A stretch of DNA of 64,000 bases from Evansella sp. AB-P1 (lineage in GTDB: Bacteria > Bacillota > Bacilli > Bacillales > Salisediminibacteriaceae), in assembly GCF_029688925.1 (NCBI RefSeq), contig NZ_JARUKY010000004.1, positions 62,001 through 126,000 on the forward strand, given 5' to 3'. Positions 56,805-64,000 of the stretch are shown piece by piece. The translations under genes and the position numbers were made by a program. Positions within the stretch are counted from its first letter, which is position 1; every line of letters starts with the position of its first letter. The notes under the pieces were generated by a model. The model saw nothing but the letters and a program-made list of their open reading frames with translations. It was not told the DNA's origin and did not search any database.

Positions 56805-58046
56805 TTACGATGTTACCTTCGATGCTTCTTTTACATCCAATTCAAACGCTGTATGCAGTGCATCAACTGCTTTAACCATATCAGCTTCGGGTACTACAAC
56901 AGAGACTTTGATTTCAGATGTACTTACCATCTTAATAGAAACCTGCTGCTCAGATAATACGTTAAACATTGTAGCTGCAACACCAGGATTTGAGACCATT
57001 CCAGATCCAACAATAGACACTTTTGATAAGTTATCTTCATGACGAATATCATTATAGCCCAATTTCTCTTGACTTTCTTCAAGAACTTTTAGAGCATCCT
57101 TCAGTTCATGTGTTTGAACAGAGAACGATACATTCATCTCATTTTTTCCTGTCATTTGCTGAATAATAATATCTACGTCTATTTTTGCGTCAGCAAGGGT
57201 TGAGAATAGCTTTGACATTGTATCGAATTCATTCGGTAATTGTTCTATAGTAATTTTTGTAACGGCTCCTTCAAACGCCAGCCCTCTAACCACTAAATTT
57301 TGTTCCATTGATGCTTCCTCCTCCACAATCGTTCCTTCCTTATCAATCGTGCTTGATCGTACAATTAAAGGTATATTATAGTTCTTTGCAAATTCAACAG
57401 CTCTTGGATGTAAAACTCCTGCTCCAAGATTCGCAAGCTCTAACATTTCATCGTATGAAATACTGGACAATTGACGTGCTTTTTTTGCTGTTCTTGGATC
57501 GCACGTGTAAACACCTGTTACGTCTGTATAAATGGAACAAGATTCTGCTTTTAGAGCAGCAGCTAATGCAACTGCAGAAGTATCTGAACCTCCACGACCT
57601 AAAGTCGTTATTTCTCCACCCTCAGACAAACCTTGGAATCCGGCTACAATAACCGCTTTTCCACTATTTAAATAGGATTCTATTCTTTCTGTATCAATCC
57701 CTGTAATTCTAGCATTTTGGTGTACTGGCTCTGTTTTAATACCTGCCTGCCAGCCTGTTAGTGAAACAGCATCAATTCCCATTTCCTTTAATGCCATTAC
57801 CATTAATGACATGGTTACTTGTTCACCAGTACTTAGGAGCATATCCATTTCTCGTTTATCAGGGGAATCACTAATATCTTGAGCAAGCTCCACGAGAGAA
57901 TCGGTAGACTTCCCCATTGCAGAAACGACAGTAACGACACCATTACCTGCTTCCATTTCTCTTTTAACCTTCTCAGCTGCTCTTTTAATTTTTGTAACAT
58001 CTCCTACAGAAGTCCCTCCGAACTTCTGAACAACCGTTGCCAACAT
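56805..58046 (-). CDS. lysC: aspartokinase (lysine-sensitive, LysC type)
   Basis: A 413-residue aspartokinase from the ATG 6 bases after GAGGAGG (the frame opens 126 bases earlier but with no site). The KFGGTSVGD block, STGEQVTMSLMVMAL, GFQGLSEGGEITTLGRGGSDTSA and two ACT regulatory domains (about 265-400) are seen. It makes aspartyl phosphate for lysine and diaminopimelate, needed for the cell wall and for dipicolinate in spores. It is controlled by the lysine riboswitch upstream. Confidence 0.95.
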   Translation of the reverse strand: MLATVVQKFGGTSVGDVTKIKRAAEKVKREMEAGNGVVTVVSAMGKSTDSLVELAQDISDSPDKREMDMLLSTGEQVTMSLMVMALKEMGIDAVSLTGWQAGIKTEPVHQNARITGIDTERIESYLNSGKAVIVAGFQGLSEGGEITTLGRGGSDTSAVALAAALKAESCSIYTDVTGVYTCDPRTAKKARQLSSISYDEMLELANLGAGVLHPRAVEFAKNYNIPLIVRSSTIDKEGTIVEEEASMEQNLVVRGLAFEGAVTKITIEQLPNEFDTMSKLFSTLADAKIDVDIIIQQMTGKNEMNVSFSVQTHELKDALKVLEESQEKLGYNDIRHEDNLSKVSIVGSGMVSNPGVAATMFNVLSEQQVSIKMVSTSEIKVSVVVPEADMVKAVDALHTAFELDVKEASKVTS

Positions 58047-58359
58047 GAACGCCTCCTCTTTTGATTCAACCATTCCTATACTATCTACTCTAAAGTGATC
58101 CATAATAGAACTAAACATTGGATCTTTCCAGTTAATGAAGTAGAATTGACGAACGAACTCACGGACCAACATAAACGTCTAGGTTACAGAACATATAAAG
58201 TGCTAAAAAGTAGTACTGTGTTTATTACAATTATTATGTAGCAAAATAATGTGGCAATGTAGACACGTACATTTAACGTAAACCCTGATTCATTTGCTCT
58301 TTTAAACATTAATATTGAATTCCCTTCAAGAACACAAGAATGTTCTTTTACAACAACTA

Positions 58360-58622
58360 AATAAAAACGACAGTAGGAACGTAATCCCACTGTCGAATAC
58401 GACTTAAACGATTATAATAGTTAATAAGTCGCTCCGTGAGATAGTTCTCCACACAGATATACTGTGCGACAGCTCTGCATTTATTCAATACAGTGCCAGA
58501 AGATTGGTTTTGAGAAAACAATCCTCTTCGGCGAATCCCCCTTTCCACTATCTTCAATGAAGCTCAACCTTCTCCGATAGTGTAGTCATGGTTTTCGCAC
58601 CTCTACCTTCACTCCATAAGAG
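58360..58622 (-). promoter_or_regulatory. lysine riboswitch (L-box) with terminator, upstream of lysC
   Basis: On the minus strand GAAGGTAGAGGTGCGAAA (58593-58610) is the hallmark of the L-box 5' side. A structured region of about 200 bases follows, ending in a terminator (CGACAGTGGG and CCTACTGTCG, then TTTTTATTT, 58363-58395). Lysine binding should favour the terminator and shut off lysC. A promoter candidate, TTGTCA-17-TACACT, is at 58689-58717. Confidence 0.88.
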
Positions 58623-58688
58623 CAGAAGTATGGAATTAGAAAGTAATAAATAATTACTTTTCTATTGTAAAAGCAAAACTCGTATATG

Positions 58689-58717
58689 AGTGTAACAAAT
58701 TCTAACACCCTTGACAA
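58689..58717 (-). promoter_or_regulatory. candidate promoter of the lysC leader
   Basis: On the minus strand TTGTCA (58712-58717), 17 bases, TACACT (58689-58694), immediately after the uvrC stop codon. Transcription would begin about 60 bases before the L-box aptamer. Confidence 0.4.
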
Positions 58718-58723
58718 TTTCCA

Positions 58724-60502
58724 TTATTCTCTCTCTTCTTTTATTTTATCGTATAAAGCTTTAGCAGCTAACTTTGGTATACCTACTCCTTCAATTTCCT
58801 CAATATTAGCTTCCTTTAATCGTTTTAATGAACCGAAATGCTTAAGAAGACTTCTTTTTCTTTTCTCTCCAATTCCTTCCACATCATCTAAAATAGATGA
58901 AAACATAGATTTTTTACGAATATTTCGGTGGAAAGAAATCGCAAAGCGATGAACCTCGTCTTGAATTCGTTGTAATAAATAAAATTCATCACTTGTTTTC
59001 TTCAGGCTAACTACCTTTGGTGGGTCTCCAATCATTAGCTGAGATGTTCGATGCTTTTCGTCTTTTACTAGCCCACAAACCGGTATGGCTAAACTTAATT
59101 CATCTTCAAGGACGCTTTGCGCTGCTGAAATTTGCCCTTTTCCACCATCAATCACAATTAAATCAGGTAAAGGGGAGTCCTCTTTCAATAAACGAGAATA
59201 GCGTCTCCGAACAACTTCCCGCATAGATTCGTAATCATCTGGTCCTGTCACGCCCTTAATTTTATATTTTCGGTAGCTCTTTTTATCTGGTTTTCCATCA
59301 AGAAAGGAAATCATTGCAGAAACAGGATCAACACCTTGGATATTTGAGTTGTCAAAAGCTTCAATACGGTGAGGTGTCTCAATTTGAAGAGCTTCTCCTA
59401 AGCGTTCTACCGCTACAACGGTTTTCTGTTCATCTCGTTCAATCAAATCAAATTTTTCTTTTAAAGCAATTTGAGCATTTTTACTTGCTAGTTTAACTAA
59501 TTCCCTTTTCTTTCCTTTTTTAGGCTGCAATGTTTTAATACTCAAAAATTCAGAAATAATATTTTCATTAATTTTTTCTGGAACCAGTATTTCCTTTGGT
59601 TTCCGATGTTGATCATCAAGATAAAATTGACCAATGTATGTGTAAAAATCATCCTCTGGATCTTGATACATTGGAAATAAAGAAACATCCCTTTCAATTA
59701 ATTTCCCTTGTCTAATAAAGAAAACTTGAACACACATCCACCCTTTATCTACGGAAAAACCAAACACATCTCGATCCACTTCATCTGTTAACGTCATTTT
59801 CTGTTTCTCCATAACTGCTTCAATATGTTGCACTTGATCTCTTAGTTCTTTGGCTCTTTCGAAGTTCAACTCCTCAGAGGCTGCAAACATCTTTTTGGTT
59901 ATTTCTGCTTTTATATCTTTATGTCCTCCATTTAAAAACCTCGTTATTTCATTTACCATTTCCTGATTTTTTTCATTGGAAACTTCAAATTCACAAGGAG
60001 CTAAACATTGACCAATATGATAATAAAGGCATACCCGATCCGGTAATGTTCTACATTTTCTTAATGGATAAAGGCGATCTAACAGCTTTTTCGTTTCATT
60101 TGCTGCATGAACATTAGGGTAGGGACCAAAGTACTTCCCACCATCCTTTTTAATCTTTCGTGTCGTTATCAATCTCGGATGCTCTTCTTTTGTAATTTTT
60201 AAGTAGGGATAGCTTTTATCATCTTTTAATAACACGTTGTACCGTGGTTCATGCTTTTTAATAAGATTTTGCTCTAATATTAATGCTTCCATATTGGAGG
60301 TGGTAACGATATATTCAAAATCTCGAATTTCACTGACGAGACGTTGCGTTTTTTTATCATGTGTTCCGGAAAAATAAGATCGGACCCGATTTCGAAGCAT
60401 CTTCGCTTTTCCTACGTAAATAATCGTTCCGTGCTTGTTTTTCATTAAATAACAGCCAGGTTGTGCTGGTAATAATGAAATTTTCTCCTTTAATTCTGAC
60501 AT
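58724..60502 (-). CDS. uvrC: excinuclease ABC subunit C
   Basis: A 592-residue nuclease of nucleotide excision repair. An N-terminal GIY-YIG domain ([19 protein letters not shown]), a Cys cluster (CRTLPDRVC, then GQCLAPCE), the UVR domain ([17 protein letters not shown], about 207-223) that contacts UvrB, the RNase H-like domain ([20 protein letters not shown]), and C-terminal helix-hairpin-helix motifs ([19 protein letters not shown]) are present. Confidence 0.96.
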   Translation of the reverse strand: MSELKEKISLLPAQPGCYLMKNKHGTIIYVGKAKMLRNRVRSYFSGTHDKKTQRLVSEIRDFEYIVTTSNMEALILEQNLIKKHEPRYNVLLKDDKSYPYLKITKEEHPRLITTRKIKKDGGKYFGPYPNVHAANETKKLLDRLYPLRKCRTLPDRVCLYYHIGQCLAPCEFEVSNEKNQEMVNEITRFLNGGHKDIKAEITKKMFAASEELNFERAKELRDQVQHIEAVMEKQKMTLTDEVDRDVFGFSVDKGWMCVQVFFIRQGKLIERDVSLFPMYQDPEDDFYTYIGQFYLDDQHRKPKEILVPEKINENIISEFLSIKTLQPKKGKKRELVKLASKNAQIALKEKFDLIERDEQKTVVAVERLGEALQIETPHRIEAFDNSNIQGVDPVSAMISFLDGKPDKKSYRKYKIKGVTGPDDYESMREVVRRRYSRLLKEDSPLPDLIVIDGGKGQISAAQSVLEDELSLAIPVCGLVKDEKHRTSQLMIGDPPKVVSLKKTSDEFYLLQRIQDEVHRFAISFHRNIRKKSMFSSILDDVEGIGEKRKRSLLKHFGSLKRLKEANIEEIEGVGIPKLAAKALYDKIKEERE

Positions 60503-60629
60503 GTTTCTCTTCTCCCCTTTTACTTCGACTATCTCGTTAAATTATACAATATATTTTTTGTATACCGTAATCCATATATCCCCATACGAAAGGTAATGTG
60601 CCCTTTCTTCATAGAAAAATTTGAATATG

Positions 60630-60668
60630 CAAAAAGAGGATTGAACAAGAAATGTTCAATCCTCTCTT
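60630..60668 (-). terminator. trxA terminator
   Basis: GAGGATTGAAC and GTTCAATCCTC form an 11-bp stem followed by TTTTTG on the minus strand. Confidence 0.85.
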
Positions 60669-60680
60669 CTTTAAATTATA

Positions 60681-60995
60681 TTAAACGTGTTTGTTTAATA
60701 ATGTAGCTAATTGCTCTTTAGGTTGAAAACCTACTACTTGATCCACCACTTCTCCATCCTTTAAAACAAGTAAAGTAGGGATACTCATGACACCAAATTT
60801 CCCAGCAGTTTCTTGATTTTCATCTACATCTAACTTTGCAATTTTAACTTTATCTCCCATTTCACTATCTAGTTCTTCAAGAACTGGTGCGATCATTTTA
60901 CAAGGTCCACACCACGGAGCCCAAAAGTCTACTAAGACAACACCTTGACTTGTTTCATTTGAAAAATTTTGGTCTGTTACATTCACAATTGCCAT
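60681..60995 (-). CDS. trxA: thioredoxin
   Basis: A 104-residue thioredoxin with the active site [10 protein letters not shown] (Cys29/Cys32 region) and the cis-proline loop [15 protein letters not shown] precedes the ATG. It reduces cytosolic disulfides and supplies ribonucleotide reductase. It lies between uvrC and etfA, as in B. subtilis. Confidence 0.97.
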   Translation of the reverse strand: MAIVNVTDQNFSNETSQGVVLVDFWAPWCGPCKMIAPVLEELDSEMGDKVKIAKLDVDENQETAGKFGVMSIPTLLVLKDGEVVDQVVGFQPKEQLATLLNKHV

Positions 60996-61193
60996 TAAGA
61001 TTCCTCCTCATAAATAAAAAACATTTTTCCTTAACGGAATTATACCATTGCTGTATAATCTACAAAAATAATTTGCTTATGTTTGTAATTACATGATTCC
61101 ATTTCGTTCACAGTTTCTATCATATATAACATACCCTCTCAAAGCAAAAAAAATGCTTCATTTGTTATTTATGCCCCTATCTATTGAAAGGAA

Positions 61194-61245
61194 AAAGGGC
61201 TTAATTAAAGTACAGGTTCCTTTTCCTATACCTTCATTAAGCCCC
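61194..61245 (-). terminator. etfBA terminator
   Basis: GGGCTTAAT and ATTAAGCCC pair on the minus strand around a long loop, followed by TTTTTCCTTT. Confidence 0.75.
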
Positions 61246-61266
61246 CTAATAAAAGGACATTTCATT

Positions 61267-62244
61267 TTACTTTTGCACAAGGACCTTCTTAAATTCTTCT
61301 GTTAGCTTGGGAACAACGTCAAACAGGTCTCCTACAATACCGTAGTCTGCTAACTGAAAGATTTCAGCCTCTGGATCTTTATTAATAGCTACTATTACTT
61401 TTGAATTTGACATACCTGCAACATGTTGTATTGCTCCACTAATACCAACTGCAATATAAAGATCAGGTGTTACTACCTTTCCTGTTTGCCCTATTTGTAA
61501 TGCATAATCACAATATTCTGCATCACATGCACCACGGGATGCCCCTACGGCTGCACCTAATACACCAGCTAATTCTTCTAAAATCGTAAAATTTTCCTTC
61601 CCCTTCATACCTCGACCACCAGCAACAATAACCGCTGCTTCTGAGAGATCAACACCAGTTGACGTATTCTTTACAACTTCTTTAACAATTGTTTGTAAAT
61701 CCAATATCTCTACATCAACACTCTCAATTTCACCGTTTCTTGAGTCATCCTTTTCTAATGCATTAATATTGTTTGGTCTGAAGGTAGCAAATAAGATTCC
61801 GTCCTTTACAACAACTTTTTCAAAGGCTTTTCCTGAATAAATTGGACGACTAAAGACAACTTCTTCCCCTACTACTTCAATCGAAGTTACATCGGAAACT
61901 AAGCCTGACTGAATTCGACTAGCTAATTTAGGAGATATATCTCGCCCAATGGATGTATGACCTAAAAAAATTCCATCTGGTTCTTCTTGTTCAATGACAT
62001 GGTGAAAAGCTTGTGCATAACCTTCAGGGGTATAATGGGCAAGCTTTTCATCCTCTACAACTACGACTCGATCTGCGCCATAAGCGATCATTATCTTTCC
62101 AAAACTCTTGACATCTTCACCTAATAATACACCTACAATTTCACCACCATTAGATATCTCTTTCGCAGCAGCAATGGTTTCGAAGGATACATTTCGAAAT
62201 GCTCCATCTTTTATTTCTCCAAACACAAGCATTTTTTTTTCCAT
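61267..62244 (-). CDS. etfA: electron transfer flavoprotein alpha subunit
   Basis: A 325-residue subunit whose C-terminal domain binds FAD: GRGMKGKENFTILEELAGVL, ASRGACDAEY and QIGQTGKVVTPDLYIAVGIS. It carries electrons from acyl-CoA dehydrogenases to the quinone pool. It follows etfB by 19 bases. Confidence 0.96.
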   Translation of the reverse strand: MEKKMLVFGEIKDGAFRNVSFETIAAAKEISNGGEIVGVLLGEDVKSFGKIMIAYGADRVVVVEDEKLAHYTPEGYAQAFHHVIEQEEPDGIFLGHTSIGRDISPKLASRIQSGLVSDVTSIEVVGEEVVFSRPIYSGKAFEKVVVKDGILFATFRPNNINALEKDDSRNGEIESVDVEILDLQTIVKEVVKNTSTGVDLSEAAVIVAGGRGMKGKENFTILEELAGVLGAAVGASRGACDAEYCDYALQIGQTGKVVTPDLYIAVGISGAIQHVAGMSNSKVIVAINKDPEAEIFQLADYGIVGDLFDVVPKLTEEFKKVLVQK

Positions 62245-62263
62245 TTTACCTATCCCCCTCTTG

Positions 62264-63034
62264 TTATATCACTTTAGCTTCTGATTTTAATAAGCTTACC
62301 AGTTCTTTCACTTGATCATCTAAATCCCCTTCCAGTATTTTTCCAGCTTTCTTTTCAGGAGGTAAATAGCGATCTACTGTCTTTGTTTTACCTTCTACAT
62401 CCTCTTCCTCAAGATCAAGATCATCTAAGTCTAATTCTTCAAGCGGCTTCTTTTTCGCCTTCATAATACCCGGCAGTGAAGGATAACGTGGTTCATTTAA
62501 CCCTTGCTGGGCAGTTACTAAAATAGGCAAGGAAACTTCTACCGTTACTTGATCTCCCTCCACATCTCTTTCGATTGTGGCTTTTCCATTCTCAATTTCT
62601 ATTTTCACAATGGATGAAACATGGTTAATTCCAAGCTTCTCTGCTAGTCTAGGTCCAACTTGACCAGAACCACCGTCTACTGCAACATTACCACCTAAAA
62701 TAATATCAATCTCTTTCTCTTGAAAGTATGCTCCTAATAATGCTTCCGTTGAAAACGGGTCTCCGTCCTCTATTTCTTCGTTTTCTATTAGTACCGCCTT
62801 GTCTGCACCCATAGCTAACCCTGTTCGAAGCTGTTTTTCACTCTCCTCGTCCCCAACTGTTATGAGAGTTACTTCTCCACCATGCTCCTCACGTAGTTGG
62901 ATTGCTTCTTCGATTGCATATTCATCATAAGGATTAATAATAAATTCAGCACCGTCATCGACAATTTCACTGTTCTCAATCTGAATTTTTTCTTCCGTAT
63001 CAAACGTTCTTTTTAGAATAACAAAGATATTCAC
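62264..63034 (-). CDS. etfB: electron transfer flavoprotein beta subunit
   Basis: A 256-residue subunit with the conserved INPYDEYAIEEAIQLRE start, GNVAVDGGSGQVGPRLAEKL, and LPGIMKAKKKPLEEL near the C-terminus, where an acidic insert (about 199-212) stands. The start is GTG, 7 bases after AGGAGGGG. It is the partner of EtfA in beta-oxidation. Confidence 0.95.
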   Translation of the reverse strand: MNIFVILKRTFDTEEKIQIENSEIVDDGAEFIINPYDEYAIEEAIQLREEHGGEVTLITVGDEESEKQLRTGLAMGADKAVLIENEEIEDGDPFSTEALLGAYFQEKEIDIILGGNVAVDGGSGQVGPRLAEKLGINHVSSIVKIEIENGKATIERDVEGDQVTVEVSLPILVTAQQGLNEPRYPSLPGIMKAKKKPLEELDLDDLDLEEEDVEGKTKTVDRYLPPEKKAGKILEGDLDDQVKELVSLLKSEAKVI

Positions 63035-63112
63035 TCCAATACCCCTCCTATAATTTAAATTGTCTTGAAAATTTTATTTTTTATAAATATTCAAACTTTT
63101 CGATGTAAAAAA

Positions 63113-63345
63113 ATACATGGTGCAAATATCCACTTGCATAGGAAGTCTATCCTGAAAATAGAAACGGTTCAGTAGTGGAAGGCAGCGACTCCAGTGGGAT
63201 CAGCACGAGTCCGAAAATCCCCTAGCACTTACCGAGTAAGTGCTAGGAAGTTGAGGTCGTGCCCCACGCAGCCAGGACGGCAGGATTACGCCGTTGCCCA
63301 CAGGACGTGGGCTGATCTTAGGTGTAATTGGACTGCCTGCAACGG
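63113..63345 (+). repeat. full-length composite structured repeat
   Basis: About 230 non-coding bases between the enoyl-CoA hydratase gene and etfB. From left to right: CATGGTGCAA with a TGCAA/TTGCA hairpin; CGACTCCAGTGGGATCAGCA; a perfect 12-bp hairpin CCTAGCACTTAC-cga-GTAAGTGCTAGG (63221-63247) inside a GTGGG...GCACGA/TCGTGCCCCAC outer stem; and a nested hairpin ATTACGCC/GGTGTAAT with GCCCAC/GTGGGC inside (63285-63328). Pieces occur at 7715, 26184, 28309, 28459, 38931, 41733, 49073 and 49750. Confidence 0.75.
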
Positions 63346-63423
63346 ATGAACCTCCTTGATGAGTATTTTCGCACGTTCACTAGATTGGATTGAAACTACA
63401 CCATACCAACCTTCTGTTTATAG

Positions 63424-64000
63424 CTATGAATCTCTAAATTTTGGTTTTCTTTTCTCAATAAATGCTTGGATTCCTTCTTTTGCATCCTTTGTGTTTGACA
63501 CTTCGCCAAATCTCTTAGCCTCTTGTTTACAAGCTGTCTCGAAATCTACTTGATCAAACATACTAATTAATTCTAAAGCAAACTTTATAGAGGTTCTCCC
63601 TTTTTCACAAATTTTTGTAGCAATACTCATTGCTTCTCTTAATAAGTCCTCTTTAGGAACAGAATACGTTGCTAGACCACATGACATAGCTTCCTCCCCT
63701 GTAATAGGTTTAGAAGTAAGTATCATTTCTGTTGCCTTTGTTTTACCAACGTATCGAGGTAGACGCTGTGTTCCTCCAAATCCAGGTATCAATCCTAATT
63801 GGAGTTCTGGAAGACCCAATTTGGCATCATTCGATACAATTCGTATATGACAAGCCATGGCTAGTTCCAAACCACCACCTAATGCTGCTCCATGTATGGC
63901 ACAAATAACAGGCTTTGAAAACGCTTCAATTTTATTGAACACCTTCTGTCCAAATCTAGACATTTGTTGGAACGATTCCCCAGTTGCATGTGTAAATTCT
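63424..64000 (-). CDS. fadB: enoyl-CoA hydratase, 5' end outside the window
   Basis: The frame is open to the window edge, so only the last 190 or so residues are seen and the start is missing. The crotonase signature GAALGGGLELAMACHIRI and LGLPELQLGLIPGFGGTQRL with the two catalytic-region glutamates are present, then a C-terminal helical part ending KRKPKFRDS. It hydrates trans-2-enoyl-CoA in fatty-acid beta-oxidation. It is upstream of etfBA as fadB (ysiB) is in B. subtilis. Confidence 0.88.
   Translation of the reverse strand, partial: EFTHATGESFQQMSRFGQKVFNKIEAFSKPVICAIHGAALGGGLELAMACHIRIVSNDAKLGLPELQLGLIPGFGGTQRLPRYVGKTKATEMILTSKPITGEEAMSCGLATYSVPKEDLLREAMSIATKICEKGRTSIKFALELISMFDQVDFETACKQEAKRFGEVSNTKDAKEGIQAFIEKRKPKFRDS

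Noticed and set aside
58184-58557. Two short minus-strand ORFs upstream of lysC
   Set aside because: They lie in and just downstream of the lysine riboswitch and its terminator and have no usable ribosome binding site.

Overview
The window is about 64 kb of low-GC chromosome from an endospore-forming member of the Bacillaceae. The evidence is the presence of spoVID, ysxE, gerE and gerM, a LiaFSR-type cell-envelope sensor, a T-box, an L-box, strong AGGAGG-type ribosome binding sites, and gene order that repeatedly matches the Bacillus subtilis blocks ysxE-spoVID-hemLBDCXA-engB-lonA-lonB-clpX-tig-ysoA, ysnB-rdgB-rph-gerM-racE-ysmB, gerE-ysmA-sdhBAC-yslB-lysC-uvrC-trxA-etfAB-fadB. Most genes are on the minus strand. 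I cannot name the species.

Layout. 1-3300: small membrane protein and liaR/liaS/liaF with a small membrane gene. 3400-7900: an inverted-repeat-bounded element, a DCC-family redox protein, a Gfo/Idh/MocA oxidoreductase, and a D-amino-acid transaminase next to a DmpA-type aminopeptidase. 8000-11100: valS with its T-box leader. 11300-14900: spore-coat morphogenesis operon (spoVID, a kinase-like gene, ysxE) behind a sigma-E-like promoter. 15100-22300: a VOC protein and the hemAXCDBL operon. 22400-32900: engB, lonA, lonB, clpX, tig, ysoA (proteostasis block). 33200-38900: a small hydrophilic protein, tRNA-Arg and tRNA-Gly, then ysnB, rdgB, rph, gerM, racE and a MarR regulator. 39100-41450: a Lys/Arg-rich protein that I interpret as a BrfA-type ribosome-rescue factor, and ptsHI. 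42000-48800: a sugar/cyclitol catabolic locus (ABC importer, Gfo/Idh/MocA dehydrogenase, IolB-like isomerase, YesL-like protein). 49000-49800: an eight-unit 52-bp tandem array. 49900-64000: gerE, ysmA, sdhCAB, a Ktr/Trk potassium channel subunit, yslB, lysC with a lysine riboswitch, uvrC, trxA, etfBA, and the 3' part of an enoyl-CoA hydratase gene cut by the window edge.

The genes are mostly housekeeping. The unusual content sits between them: (i) an ORF whose intrinsic terminator lies upstream of its own stop codon, the arrangement used by ArfA/BrfA to sense trans-translation failure; (ii) a 179-bp mobile-looking element with inverted ends and a perfect 8-bp target duplication; (iii) a dispersed family of nested hairpins with compensatory base changes between copies; (iv) the 52-bp array near gerE, flanked on both sides by pieces of another repeat family. 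Several start codons were moved inward to the best ribosome binding site (dat, hemL, hemC, lonA, clpX, tig, ysoA, ptsH, sdhA, ysmA, yslB, lysC, gerE and others). No phage, complete insertion sequence or CRISPR array was seen.
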